64,000 bases of DNA from CBDBIG01 sp965205845 [NCBI: bacterium] (GTDB lineage Bacteria > SAR324): the NCBI GenBank assembly GCA_965205845.1, contig CBDBIG010000003.1:1-64000 (forward strand). The letters run 5' to 3'. Below the pieces are notes generated by a model. That model worked only from the letters and a program-made list of their open reading frames with translations, was not told the origin of the DNA and did not search any database. This document shows positions 8,731 to 17,447 of the stretch, in pieces. The position numbers and the translations under genes are program-made. How positions within the stretch are numbered: position 1 is the first letter of the stretch; every line of letters starts with the position of its first letter.

Positions 8731-9621
8731 TTAAGCCAGCCAAGATGAAACCAAGAGCTCTGCTGTGCCCCGCCAGACGTTGGTGGCGCCAGCCATGTTT
8801 CTCTCGGCGTTTAGTATCTCTAGGGCCGCCTCTCTGTGTGCGGGTGGCACCACCAGCATCGTGGGCTTTACGCCCAGGGGCCGCCCGCGGTTTTTCATGC
8901 TCTCCAACGCTGCAAAGGCGGCTTTGTAGTTGTCGGTGGTAAGGCTTTGTTTGCTGCCGTAGGCCAGCTGCCACAAGCCAAAGCCGACATTGTCGCGGCA
9001 CTCCACACCGTAAAGGTAGACGTTGCGCATAAACACATTGTCATCCTCGGAGCGGTCTTTGCGCACAAGCAGCCCCTTTTTGCGCTCTTGAAAGATAATC
9101 GGCTTAATCATGCGGCTGGTGTCGAGCAAAAACCACGGGCTACCACTGCCTCCACCGCTATTGGATGCCGTGGTGGTGCTACCGTCTTTGTTTTCAATGG
9201 GGTGGTCGGTGTCAAAGAAATACTGCCCATCGTAGCAAGGGCTTTTAAAACCTTTCTTGAGCAAGCCAAAGACCAACTCGTTTTTGTGTGCCATCAGCGA
9301 GCGCCCCATCTCGGTAAAGAGTGGGGTATACACCCCAACTTGGTCGTCTTCAATGTCTGTGCGATTGACCGAGACGCTGTCTTCCCAGAGCTTGTTTTTG
9401 ATGCGGTAGTCGTGGCTGGCCATGCTCGAAATGATGCGATCTCCCAGCCACAAATTCATCCCTTTGATGCTGCCCAACCATGCATAGTGATTTTCTGCCG
9501 TGCTTGAAGCAACCGGCATCGCTACCTTTTGCCAGTCGTCACCCGCCATCCCAAAGCCTTGATTAAAGGCTGCGCTGTACCCAACAAATAAGTCGTCTAG
9601 GCTTTGTCTGTTGATGATCAT
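8731..9621 (-). CDS. Mu gpT-like major head (capsid) protein
   Basis: A 296-residue protein of the Mu-type major head family, about the length of Mu gpT. Diagnostic parts are the N-terminus MIINRQSLDDLFVGYSAAFNQG, WLGDRIISSMASHDYRIKNK, the P-domain-like VGVYTPLFTEMGRSLMAHKNEL, and the C-terminal LGVKPTMLVVPPAHREAALEIL. This HK97-like subunit builds the capsid. Its ATG follows the stop of the decoration gene as TAAATG. No Mu-type protease/scaffold gene is found upstream. Confidence 0.93.
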   Translation of the reverse strand: MIINRQSLDDLFVGYSAAFNQGFGMAGDDWQKVAMPVASSTAENHYAWLGSIKGMNLWLGDRIISSMASHDYRIKNKLWEDSVSVNRTDIEDDQVGVYTPLFTEMGRSLMAHKNELVFGLLKKGFKSPCYDGQYFFDTDHPIENKDGSTTTASNSGGGSGSPWFLLDTSRMIKPIIFQERKKGLLVRKDRSEDDNVFMRNVYLYGVECRDNVGFGLWQLAYGSKQSLTTDNYKAAFAALESMKNRGRPLGVKPTMLVVPPAHREAALEILNAERNMAGATNVWRGTAELLVSSWLA

Positions 9622-9896
9622 TTATACTACCTCCACCCATGCAAGGTTATCGTCTACGTTGATGATTTTGCCCACCTTGGCAAGCCCCTGCCGACACATC
9701 GGTCACCGTTTGGTCATCAAGGGCATAGGCATCGCTACCAATATCTGCCTTGGTCAGCGTTGTGGCTTTTTTAAAGCCAAACACCCCACGGCGCACCAGC
9801 ACGCTCACCTCGCCTGCCGTTGTGCCGTTTTTTGCCCCCGCTTGGGCCACGCCCACAAATTTAAGGCGGGTTGCTTTGCTCGTATTGGTTGGCCAT
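9622..9896 (-). pseudogene. capsid decoration-type small protein, two +1 frameshifts
   Basis: The frame opens at ATG 9896 (MANQYEQ) and soon hits a stop. Removing one A from the AAA near 9877 restores ATRLKFVGVAQAG, followed by VSVLVRRGVFGFKKATTLTKADIG and AYALDDQTVTDVSAG. A second extra base, in a GGGG run near 9688, must be removed to reach LAKVGKIINVDDNLAWVEVV and the stop at 9622. The restored protein of about 91 residues looks like the small capsid-cement proteins upstream of gpT (DUF2190-like). As sequenced it cannot be made whole. Confidence 0.7.
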
Positions 9897-10222
9897 TACA
9901 GCCCAGACGCTGTGCAAGGCAGGCGCTTTGCTGGGCTGGCAGGCATGCGCGAAAGGGGTAATCGGCGTCGGGAGTGGTGTGCACGAGCGCAACACGAAAG
10001 ATTGCCTCAATAGGGATAAATCGGCATTGGGGGTGTGCACGAGCGCAACAGGAAAAAGCGCCTCAATAGGGATAAATCGGCGTCGGGAGTGGTGTGCACG
10101 AGCGCAACAGGAAAAAGCGCCTCAATCTCGCCAGGGCGGCGGGCACGCACCAGGCGCAAGTTGGCGGGGTCGTCTGTGTGCGCCACAATAGAAAGAAAGG
10201 CCTTTGGGGTGAATAACCACAC
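9897..10222 (-). pseudogene. MWLF-type small phage protein, broken by tandem duplications
   Basis: The gene starts at 10222 with MWLFTPKAFLSIVAHTDDPANLRLVRARRPGEIE, typical of a small Mu-like-phage protein that begins MWLFT-FGFFS and ends near a DADYxYR motif. The VALVHTTPDAD segment is present three times because about 56 to 59 bases were duplicated in tandem; neither period is a multiple of three. The frame is lost after the first copy (stop at 10007). The third copy (about 9955 to 10008) still leads into DYPFRACLPAQQ, the expected ending. The function of the family is unknown to me. Confidence 0.65.
9950..10130. repeat. three tandem copies of a 56-59 bp segment inside a head-region gene
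   Basis: The segment containing GTGTGCACGAGCGCAACA recurs at about 9977, 10033 and 10092, with periods of 56 and 59 bases. Flanking words such as CCTCAATAGGGATAAATCGG are repeated as well. The copies differ at a few positions, so the duplication is not brand new. It disrupts the MWLF-type gene. Confidence 0.85.
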
Positions 10223-10227
10223 TTGCC

Positions 10228-10449
10228 TTAGCCTTTTTTGCCCGGTTTGGGTTTGGCGGGGGGAGCATCGTGAATTTCGTCCGCAAAGGGCCCACCACTG
10301 TCCATTTTGGCCTGCAAGTGCTTTGGATAAGGCTTGAATTTGCCTTCTTCAAACAAGCGGAAATCTTCCTCAGCTTCTCGCTGCATCTTCTCAACTAACT
10401 TTTTTTGCCTTGGCGTCAGGTTTGGTGCCACTTCCCATTCAATCTTCAT
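10228..10449 (-). CDS. hypothetical small phage protein
   Basis: A 73-residue, charged, mostly helical protein (LTPRQKKLVEKMQREAEEDFRLFEEGKF) with a Pro/Lys tail. Its start overlaps the last 11 bases of the head-protein gene, so translation is probably coupled. It is in the position where Mu has gpG or protease genes but resembles neither. I do not recognise the family. Confidence 0.55.
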   Translation of the reverse strand: MKIEWEVAPNLTPRQKKLVEKMQREAEEDFRLFEEGKFKPYPKHLQAKMDSGGPFADEIHDAPPAKPKPGKKG

Positions 10450-12532
10450 CTTCCACTATTTCCTCTAATTCTATGATTGTTTGTTTGCCCCGCCGAATGC
10501 GCAAAATTACCAGAAACCTGGTTCCTGGTTTGAAGAGGACCTCTTTTTCGTGCGCGTGCCGGGATATCCAAGATACCTCCTTGCCCGTGCGGCTCTGTAT
10601 TTTCAGCCGATGCGGCCCACCAAAGGCTTTACCCGTGGATGTGCTGGTAAAGCCTTTGGGTGTCCAAACCTTGCCTGGCTTGAGTTTGGCCAGTTCACTT
10701 TCGGGCAGGGTCGTCCCTCGGGTGACCTTCCCCCGGTAGTTGGGGAGTTTTGCCAGCCCCGCAGTGATGGTTTTGGTGTAGTGGGCGTATTCCTCTCCCA
10801 GGGCTTTGGGCAGTTTCCCGCGCTTGGCCTGGTTAATCGGTTTATAATCGATGACCGTGTAGCCGTGCAATGCAGCCAACTCGGGCTCGGAGAAACGGTG
10901 CACGACACCCGATTCCTTCGCCTTTGTGTTCGCCCGCCCAAGCAAGATTTGGTATTGATAGCCTTTGAGGTTCATCAAACCCTGCTCGTGGACGGGCAAT
11001 TTGGCAAAGGCACGCACCTTGCGCGACACCCCCTTGAGGAGCATAGCACGCTTTTGCAAGGTTTGTAGCATGGCAAGGCGCTCGGGCTCGGGCACCCCTG
11101 GCACGGGGGGCAAGAGGCTTGCAAAGGCGTTGGTTTTTTTGCTTAGGTTGCTAATCGCTCGCTCGGTCTTAAGCCAGTGATCCCCCAGCGCCTCGTAAAT
11201 GCGCACCCCCGCTTTTTCCATTGCCTTGGCGTAAGTGGGGTTGGTGGCAGGATGAAAAAAGCCCTCGGCTTCGCCTATTGTGGCCAGTGCCTCGGTATTT
11301 TTGCGCCCCGCTTTGGCTCGAAACAAGAGCGCCCCGCCGTTGTCAATCCGCACGGGGGCGCCTTTTTGCCAAACCACGTTATCAAAGGTTTGCCCCAAGG
11401 CATCCCAGTTGGCCAGCCAAGCATCTGCCGCCACCCCGTCAAGCAGTTTTTTTGCCTTGGCTTGGGTTAGTTCGTCCAAGGCGATTGGGGCTGCCCCTTC
11501 CAGCCACTCGGTGGCCAGGGCAAGCCCCCCTTGTTTGCGGGCAACCAAGGCGCTTTTGGGCGCATTGACCGCCAACTGGGCATAGATTGCATTGACCGCC
11601 GCCTCGCCGTAGGCTTGGCCAGGGTCGGTGTAAAACTTGACGTAGCGCTTGATGCCGTCTGCCCCTTGATAGACGCCCCCTTGGTTGCTGCCCTTGGCCT
11701 TGCTTAACTTTTTTTTCATGACCGCCCGCTCTTCGAGCAGGGGGATCGGGCCGAGGGTTGCAACGGGCGCATCTGCGCTTTTTGCCGCCAGCATGTTGGC
11801 CAAGGCTTGGCTGCGTACCTTGCCTGGGTTGGTATCCCAGCCTGGGTCTATGCCTTGGGGCACGCGTTCTTCTTCGCCCGTGCGCTTGTTAAGCCAAGGG
11901 CGGGTTTTGTTGGTGGGCGGTTTGCCTGGGCCACCCAAGCGCCCCGCCTCGGCCTTGCTTAAAAGCCTGACGCGACACTTGCAGCCCCAGCCGTTGGGTG
12001 GCATGTGGGCGTTCCACCAAGCATCGGTGCTGGACAAAATAAGCCCGTTCCAGTGCTGATGCTCCAAACGGTGCTCCTTGCTGGGGCCCAGTTCATAGCG
12101 CAGGTAGGGGTGGGTAGCTGCTTCGCGCTCAATGCGTTCCCACTGCCCCGCAGCATAGGCGGTGCGCGTGTTGGCCCAAAAAATGGTGCGTAAACGGCGT
12201 GGGCTCCCAAGGCGCACTTGCTCTATCTTGCCCGTTTTGGGGTCTTTTTTGCCTTTTATGCCCCACCATCCTTTTTGTTGGAGGGTGGGGATGAGGTCTT
12301 TTTTAAAACCCTCAAAGGTTTTGCCCTTGGCCAGCGCCTCAGCAAGACCATCGCGGATGGCACGCAACACATCCAACTGCATTGCCTTGGCCACGCTAAA
12401 GCCCAAGGCGTGCTCCTCACGCCAAACATCGCGATAGTCAAAGGCGGGTTTTAGTTTTTTGGCCTTGAGGTAGGCAAGGGCTTCTTTGGGCGGGGTGGGT
12501 GTAAAATGAAAGCCTGGCTTGGGTGTGGGCAT
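10439..12532 (-). CDS. gpF-like minor head protein fused to kinase-like and ADP-ribosyltransferase domains
   Basis: A 697-residue protein, against 424 for Mu gpF-type proteins. Residues 1 to about 215 are the head morphogenesis domain (IFWANTRTAYAAGQWER, then HQHWNGLILSSTDAWWNAH and PPNGWGCKCRV). Residues about 275 to 455 look like a HipA/PI-kinase-type fold: YVKFY lysine strand, WLANWDALGQTFDNVVW catalytic-loop-like Asp and Asn, RIDNGGALLFRA metal-loop-like motif. Residues about 520 to 697 fit an R-S-E ADP-ribosyltransferase: YRGKVTRGTTLP, then FTSTST and EKEVLF. Such proteins can be carried in the head and injected; activity and injection are inference. It follows the portal gene by five bases. 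Confidence 0.83.
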   Translation of the reverse strand: MPTPKPGFHFTPTPPKEALAYLKAKKLKPAFDYRDVWREEHALGFSVAKAMQLDVLRAIRDGLAEALAKGKTFEGFKKDLIPTLQQKGWWGIKGKKDPKTGKIEQVRLGSPRRLRTIFWANTRTAYAAGQWERIEREAATHPYLRYELGPSKEHRLEHQHWNGLILSSTDAWWNAHMPPNGWGCKCRVRLLSKAEAGRLGGPGKPPTNKTRPWLNKRTGEEERVPQGIDPGWDTNPGKVRSQALANMLAAKSADAPVATLGPIPLLEERAVMKKKLSKAKGSNQGGVYQGADGIKRYVKFYTDPGQAYGEAAVNAIYAQLAVNAPKSALVARKQGGLALATEWLEGAAPIALDELTQAKAKKLLDGVAADAWLANWDALGQTFDNVVWQKGAPVRIDNGGALLFRAKAGRKNTEALATIGEAEGFFHPATNPTYAKAMEKAGVRIYEALGDHWLKTERAISNLSKKTNAFASLLPPVPGVPEPERLAMLQTLQKRAMLLKGVSRKVRAFAKLPVHEQGLMNLKGYQYQILLGRANTKAKESGVVHRFSEPELAALHGYTVIDYKPINQAKRGKLPKALGEEYAHYTKTITAGLAKLPNYRGKVTRGTTLPESELAKLKPGKVWTPKGFTSTSTGKAFGGPHRLKIQSRTGKEVSWISRHAHEKEVLFKPGTRFLVILRIRRGKQTIIELEEIVEDED

Positions 12533-12537
12533 GGTTT

Positions 12538-14091
12538 TTAGCCTTCCCCATCACCCATGCCACGCGCTTTAAAGGTGGCGCGGGCAATCGCCTTGGCAAG
12601 GGGGGCCGGATCGCTCTCGGGCAAGGCTTGGGCGAGCAAGCGCGCGAGGTCTGTTGGGCTCTTCGCTTGGCCAAGGGCTTGCACCAAGGGATCAAGCAAG
12701 GGCGCCAGCAAGGGCTGCCAGTTTTGGGTTGTTTCCTCTGTCAAGGCATCTAATTCGCTTTGCGCTTGGGCTGGTGTTGCTTGGGCAAGGGCTATTAATA
12801 TGTGCCCTAGGGCTTGGTTGCTGGCTTGGGTTGCGCTGGCTGGCGTACCAAGCAACTGGGCATCGGAGCCCGGTTCGGGCAAACCGAGCAACTCGCACAG
12901 GGTGTGCTGGTCAACGCGCAAGCCAAGGGGCACAAGGCGGGCAATGGCATCAACGATTGCCTCCATTTTGTCGGGCTCAGGCAAAGGCAACACAATTCGC
13001 GGATAGCGGTTATCGGGGGGCTGGCCAAAATTAAGGTCAATGAAAGGCTTGACCAGGTCGCGGTTTAAGGTGGCTGCCAAAACGGCGGCGTCTGCGCGCA
13101 GTATGTCTTGGCGCACCTCCATTTGGGCGGCATCGTTGCCCAGTTTGCCAGGGGTGCCCTCGGTGCTGGCGGTTTGCCCAAGCACCGCCTTGCTGGTTTG
13201 CTTATCCCAAAACTCGGCCGCTGCCAAAAACAGGCCCTCCCCGCCCCGGCCCTGCACGGCATCTTGAAACTCTATTTGCATGCTCTCGTGCAACACGGCA
13301 GCCGCATCGCTCCCAAGGTTGATCACCGCTTGACGCAGGATGCGCTTGTCTTCATCGCTAGCCCCTGGCCCATAACGCCCAATGCGCAAGGGCATCCCAA
13401 ACACCTCTAAAAAGGCTGCCCAGTCTTTGAGCGCGTAGGCCTTAAAGAGGTAACTCCAAACGGCCACGCGAGCCAAGCCTCCGCGCACGGGCAAGCCCGT
13501 TTTAAGGTGTGGTGTGTGCACGATAAACTTGTAGGGTGGGAGTTTGCTGCCGTCCACCCCTTGAAAATCAATCAAGCGCAGTTCGCTTAGGGTGTCTTTA
13601 TCCCAACAAAACCAACGCGGGTCGCGCCAGGCGTAGGTGGGTTGCCACTGCTCGCCTTGCACTTGCCAGTTTATCTCTGCCACGCTATAGCCCTTGCCAA
13701 TCGCATCAAGCAAATCAAAGCACAGGGTTCTAAAAGCGGGGGCTTGAATAACCCCAGCTAGGGCTTGGGCCTCGGCTTTTGCCTTGGCATCATCACCCGC
13801 GGTCACCGTCTGGGGTTCAAGGCCTGACAAGGCTAGTTTGCGCGTTTGGAGCACGCTGCGATAATGCGCCTCGCGCTCCTCCATTTCCTCGGCCAGGGTA
13901 AGGTAGCCTCTTTGGTCGCCCTGATTTGCTTGGCCTAGCAGCGCGCCCAGTTTGGCTGGGGTTAGCCCACTGGCCACGCTCTCGGTCCAAGGCCTGCGCA
14001 AGCTGGCCACCCCACCAGGGGAGGCCACCTCTTTTTGCAAAGCGTTCTTGTTGATAGGCTTGCCGTAAGCATCGAATAGCATCTCTACCAC
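12538..14091 (-). CDS. portal protein (Mu gp29-like, DUF935)
   Basis: A 517-residue protein nearly identical in length to Mu gp29. DUF935 hallmarks include ASPGGVASLRRPWTESVASGLTP near the N-terminus, AHYRSVLQTRKLALSGLEPQ, the GYSVAEINW segment, and FGMPLRIGRYGPGASDEDKRIL in the core. It forms the dodecameric portal through which DNA enters the head. Its ATG overlaps the large terminase stop by seven bases. The C-terminal 100 residues are Ala/Gln-rich helix. Confidence 0.92.
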   Translation of the reverse strand: MVEMLFDAYGKPINKNALQKEVASPGGVASLRRPWTESVASGLTPAKLGALLGQANQGDQRGYLTLAEEMEEREAHYRSVLQTRKLALSGLEPQTVTAGDDAKAKAEAQALAGVIQAPAFRTLCFDLLDAIGKGYSVAEINWQVQGEQWQPTYAWRDPRWFCWDKDTLSELRLIDFQGVDGSKLPPYKFIVHTPHLKTGLPVRGGLARVAVWSYLFKAYALKDWAAFLEVFGMPLRIGRYGPGASDEDKRILRQAVINLGSDAAAVLHESMQIEFQDAVQGRGGEGLFLAAAEFWDKQTSKAVLGQTASTEGTPGKLGNDAAQMEVRQDILRADAAVLAATLNRDLVKPFIDLNFGQPPDNRYPRIVLPLPEPDKMEAIVDAIARLVPLGLRVDQHTLCELLGLPEPGSDAQLLGTPASATQASNQALGHILIALAQATPAQAQSELDALTEETTQNWQPLLAPLLDPLVQALGQAKSPTDLARLLAQALPESDPAPLAKAIARATFKARGMGDGEG

Positions 14092-15497
14092 ACCCCTCTC
14101 GTTAAGCCAAAGCCAGCATTGGTCTGCACCCCGCGCTCAGCCACATCATCATCCCATTGCCCCCAACGGTCTCGACCGCGGGGAGAGACGCGGTGATATG
14201 CATAGCGCACCTCACCCCCACTGGCGGCATGAAGGGCCAGCATGTGCGCCCAAAAGTGGTCGGCATGGCCTATTTTTGCATTGCGCTCGGCGTCAAAACG
14301 TACATTGCCTGCGGCGGTGGTGGTGCGGCGCACTGCATGGTGCGAGTCGCGGATAACGCGTGAGACGGGCAAGCGTACGGTTTGGTCTTCAAAGGCCTGC
14401 TTGCCAAGGGTGGCGAGCTCTTGCTTGGTATTGCTGGTGAACAACACGCCCTCGACGGCAGAGCGCCCATGCTGGCTTTGGGCTTGTTCGACCACCGCCT
14501 CACCCATGCCCGTTTGATCAAGGCAGCAACGATGCACCTGATAGCGGGCGAACACCCCAGCCAGGGCATCCAGTTGGGCGGCAAAGGGCGCACGGCGCAT
14601 CGCAATCACCTCGCGCGTCCACAAGACATCGCCTATTTTTTCGCACACCCATATCACGCTTAGGTCGCCCCTGCGCCCAATGTCCATGCCCACGTAACAC
14701 ACCCCGCCGTGATAGCCCGCAAGAACCCCTGCTTCTTCGCGCTCTGCTTGGGTAATCAGTGCCCAAGGCAGCCAGGCGGTGGCTTCGTCAATCGGCTCAC
14801 AAGCATACTCTTGGGCAAAGGTCTCTTCATCGCCTGCCTGCTCGCGGCATTCTTGAATAAAGGCGGCGCGCGCTTGCTTGGTTAATGGCCTGCCAGCGAT
14901 TTTGTCTGCCACCCCTTCATCCACTGCTTTTTGCAAGGGGGTGGTGTGCAAACTCCAACCCGCCTTGCCTCGCTTGGCATCTGTCACCATGCGGTAAAAA
15001 CGGCAGCCCTTGCCATTGTGGGTGCTTAAAACCCTAATGTTATGTCCCCAGGTGGCCACCGCTTGGGCCGCGCGCCAAAGTTCATCGCCCTGGGCGTGGT
15101 GGGCAAACTCGTCAACCACCAACTTGCCGCCACGACCACGCAAGGCACGCGGGTTGCTGCTTAAAGCATGAATGCGTTTGCCGTTCGCAAATTCAATCGC
15201 CAGCACCTTAATGCCTTTATCCTCGTCCAACGCAATCTCACCCAAGTCTTTGGCTACGACCTGAAACACACTCGCCCAGTGGGCGCAGTAAAGCATGTAT
15301 TCTTTGGCCGTGGCTTGATCTGCACTGGTAAACCACACATCGTAACCCCCCTGCTTGGCGGCATCGCGCACATCCTCAAAGGCCTGCACGTAGGTTGCGC
15401 CAATCCGCCGCGACTTCTCCCAGATTTTCAAGCGGCTTTCATCGTTTAGCCACCTCACCTGATAGGGTAAAAGATGGGTGTTTAAAGGGCTTTGCAT
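14085..15497 (-). CDS. terminase large subunit (Mu gp28-like)
   Basis: A 470-residue packaging motor. The ATPase half shows an adenine-binding LLPYQVRWLND, a Walker A-like KSRRIGATY, Walker B KLVVDEFAHH, and coupling motif LSTHNG. The nuclease half has the RNase H-like acidic residues in VGMDIGRRGDLSVIWV, LDQTGMGE and a late HADHFWA. Complete and in normal order, downstream of the small subunit by seven bases. Confidence 0.94.
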   Translation of the reverse strand: MQSPLNTHLLPYQVRWLNDESRLKIWEKSRRIGATYVQAFEDVRDAAKQGGYDVWFTSADQATAKEYMLYCAHWASVFQVVAKDLGEIALDEDKGIKVLAIEFANGKRIHALSSNPRALRGRGGKLVVDEFAHHAQGDELWRAAQAVATWGHNIRVLSTHNGKGCRFYRMVTDAKRGKAGWSLHTTPLQKAVDEGVADKIAGRPLTKQARAAFIQECREQAGDEETFAQEYACEPIDEATAWLPWALITQAEREEAGVLAGYHGGVCYVGMDIGRRGDLSVIWVCEKIGDVLWTREVIAMRRAPFAAQLDALAGVFARYQVHRCCLDQTGMGEAVVEQAQSQHGRSAVEGVLFTSNTKQELATLGKQAFEDQTVRLPVSRVIRDSHHAVRRTTTAAGNVRFDAERNAKIGHADHFWAHMLALHAASGGEVRYAYHRVSPRGRDRWGQWDDDVAERGVQTNAGFGLTRGVW

Positions 15498-15504
15498 CGT
15501 GATT

Positions 15505-16029
15505 TTAAATCCCTTTCAAAAGTGTTTCTATTTTTGCAATCACTTGAGGGGATAGCCCTTTGGCCGCGCCTTGCTGCTTAACCTTGGTCGCCGCCTGCTC
15601 CAAAGTTGCCTTTTTCACCTGGGCGTGCAGGTCGGCGTCCGTTTTGCTGGCCCGCGCCAGGTTGCCCAGTGCCCCCGCTACAAACATGGCGTCTTTAGGG
15701 GTGAGGGTGACTTGAGCGCCTCCTTCCCCTGCCAACAGGCGCAACATCACTTCATGGGCAAGTTCTACGTTGAGACGCAAAGCCTTCCCCTCTGGAGCAT
15801 TGCCAAACTTCGCAATCAGCCCCTCTGCTACGATGCGGCTACGCTGGAGGCGCTCACCGAGCACCTTAATCTCTTTGGTGTAGCGCTGCGTAGCAGAAAC
15901 ACTGACGACAGCCCCCAAGGCTTTAAGCTGTGCTACGATTTGCGCGTTGGTGTAACCTGCTTTATGCAGGCGCCCTATTTGCTCGCGTATTTCAGGGGGT
16001 AGGCGTTTAATGGTACTTCTCCTTCCCAT
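15505..16029 (-). CDS. terminase small subunit (Mu gp27-like, DUF3486)
   Basis: A 174-residue DNA-binding packaging protein. It starts MGRRSTIKRLPPEIREQIGRLHKAGYTNAQIVAQL, the DUF3486 signature with an N-terminal helix-turn-helix, and continues with a basic YTKEIKVLGERLQRSRIVAEGLIAKFG coiled region. It recognises DNA for headful packaging into the head with the large subunit encoded next. Confidence 0.9.
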   Translation of the reverse strand: MGRRSTIKRLPPEIREQIGRLHKAGYTNAQIVAQLKALGAVVSVSATQRYTKEIKVLGERLQRSRIVAEGLIAKFGNAPEGKALRLNVELAHEVMLRLLAGEGGAQVTLTPKDAMFVAGALGNLARASKTDADLHAQVKKATLEQAATKVKQQGAAKGLSPQVIAKIETLLKGI

Positions 16030-16037
16030 AGCACCGG

Positions 16038-16337
16038 TCAGCCTTCGTAAGGGGCGATTCGAGGAGCGCTAACCACCCCTTGTGCAACCTCGCGCCCTGT
16101 GCGGGTTAGCGTGGCAATAAGCGTCTCTTGTTCCCTGCCTTGGCAGGCAACAAAGCCTTGTGCCTCAAGCCAGGCAAACTCCGTGGCCGCCTGATCTGCG
16201 CTGGTGGTCAACCCTGCCTGGCTGGCCGCCTCGGCAAATACCAGGTGGTTGCCTTTGCCATCAGGTGTTTTGTCAAGCAACGTTAAAAAAAAGCGCCGCC
16301 TGTGGATCCTTAGTGTTTGTGCGTAGGTTTGGCTCAT
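16038..16337 (-). CDS. Mu gp26-like winged-helix phage protein (VpaChn25_0724-type)
   Basis: A 99-residue protein with the pattern RRRFFLTLLDKTPDGKGNHLVFAEAASQAGLTTSADQAATEFAWLEAQG, which fits the short winged-helix proteins found just before the small terminase in Mu-like phages. The start overlaps the DUF2730 stop as ATGA. Its role is unknown, possibly regulatory. Confidence 0.75.
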   Translation of the reverse strand: MSQTYAQTLRIHRRRFFLTLLDKTPDGKGNHLVFAEAASQAGLTTSADQAATEFAWLEAQGFVACQGREQETLIATLTRTGREVAQGVVSAPRIAPYEG

Positions 16338-16655
16338 TGTTTTTGCTTGAGTAAGTGGTTTTCAATGCGTTGAATGCTTTTGTTCTGGGCCTTTTGTTCA
16401 CGATGCAGCCCTTCAATCAAAGTCTCTACCCGTGCCAGTTGGGATTTTATTTCTGCCCATTCTTTAGGGTCTGGCAAACTGCGCACCGTGCTGCCAACGT
16501 GCTCTATTTTTGCATCGTTTGCATCGACCTGAGCGTTCTAATGCGTGGTGCTCCTCTTTGCTCACCAAACCGCGGCGCACCGACCAAATTACCCAGCCCA
16601 AGAGGGCGTTCATCAAAAACACCAGTAGGGGCGACCATTCGCGGAGAAAATCCAT
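16334..16655 (-). pseudogene. DUF2730-type coiled-coil protein (Mu gp25 position), +1 frameshift
   Basis: From ATG 16655 the frame gives a membrane-anchored start (MDFLREWSPLLVFLMNALLGWVIW, then RRGLVSKEEHHALERS) and then goes out of frame. Deleting one G of the GG near 16525 restores VDANDAKIEHVGSTVRSLP, a coiled segment (SQLARVETLIEGLHREQKAQNKSIQRI) and a stop at 16334. The restored ~106-residue protein is a good DUF2730 match: one transmembrane helix, then a coiled coil. It is broken as sequenced. Confidence 0.72.
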
Positions 16656-16660
16656 CTGTC

Positions 16661-16876
16661 CTATGCGCCTTTCAAAAATACAAAGCCTGGGAGCACCGCA
16701 AAAATAACCAGCCCTCCCAGGGTGGCAAAGCGCCGCGTAAAGGGCTTTGCTTTTGGGTTGCGAAACGCAGCCCAGCACACCGCCCCGTACACAAGCGCCC
16801 CTGTCAGCAGCAACACTTGGCGCCAAAGGGCTGCAAAGGTCAAGGCTTGGGCCACAGTGCCAATAAAATTAAACAT
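16661..16876 (-). CDS. small membrane protein of the lysis region
   Basis: A 71-residue protein with two hydrophobic segments (LLLTGALVYGAVCWAAF and LGGLVIFAVLPGFVFL) separated by a basic loop. The ATG at 16876 follows an AAGGAGATAGCG-type ribosome site and overlaps the endolysin stop by eight bases. Position and topology would suit a holin or spanin-related role; I do not recognise the family. Confidence 0.6.
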   Translation of the reverse strand: MFNFIGTVAQALTFAALWRQVLLLTGALVYGAVCWAAFRNPKAKPFTRRFATLGGLVIFAVLPGFVFLKGA

Positions 16877-17447
16877 CGCTATCTCCTTTGCAAGGTGGGG
16901 GTGTTTGATAGCGCAGTGGACGCCCGCCAAAGCGCCCTCGCCAGCGCTCAATGCGCTCCACGTAATGGCGGGGCTCATCCCAGGCGTAAAGGCAGACCTG
17001 CCCCCATGTAAACGCTTTGCCTGTGTGCGCCCGTGCGCGCTTGCGAAACTTAATCACCGAGCCCGCCCCTGCATTGTAGGCCATGAAGGCCAAGGCTAGT
17101 CGGTCGCCTTGGGGGCGCCCTGTTGCATTGTAAATGCGCCACAAGCGGCGCATGTAGTGCGCCCCTGCGTAAATGCTCGCCTTGGCATCAAAACGGCTGG
17201 CCATGCCTCCGTAAGCAGGCCATGTGCCTGGCATAAACTGCATTAGCCCACACGCCCCCACGGGGGAGCAAACGGCAGGGTTAAGGTTGCTCTCGGTCAT
17301 GGCTTGGGCCTTGAAATAGCGCCAATCAACCGCATACCCAAAGCGCAGTTTTACCGCTTTGCGAAATTGGCTGTCGTAGCGCTGTGGATTGGCTGCATGC
17401 GCATTAGACACGGCACAAAAAAGCATCAAAAGGGTGAGGTACTTCAT
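16869..17447 (-). CDS. phage lytic transglycosylase (SLT-type endolysin)
   Basis: A 192-residue protein with a signal peptide (MKYLTLLMLFCAVSNAHAA) and an SLT domain: FKAQAMTESNLNP holds the catalytic Glu, followed by SPVGACGLMQFMPGTW and LAFMAYNAGAGSVIKF. It cleaves peptidoglycan glycan strands at host lysis. The signal peptide suggests Sec export rather than release through a holin pore. The gene follows the DUF350-like protein without a gap. Confidence 0.9.
   Translation of the reverse strand: MKYLTLLMLFCAVSNAHAANPQRYDSQFRKAVKLRFGYAVDWRYFKAQAMTESNLNPAVCSPVGACGLMQFMPGTWPAYGGMASRFDAKASIYAGAHYMRRLWRIYNATGRPQGDRLALAFMAYNAGAGSVIKFRKRARAHTGKAFTWGQVCLYAWDEPRHYVERIERWRGRFGGRPLRYQTPPPCKGDSDV

Noticed and set aside
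8836-9507. 223-codon frame on the plus strand
   Set aside because: It is the complement of the major head gene, whose family assignment is certain.
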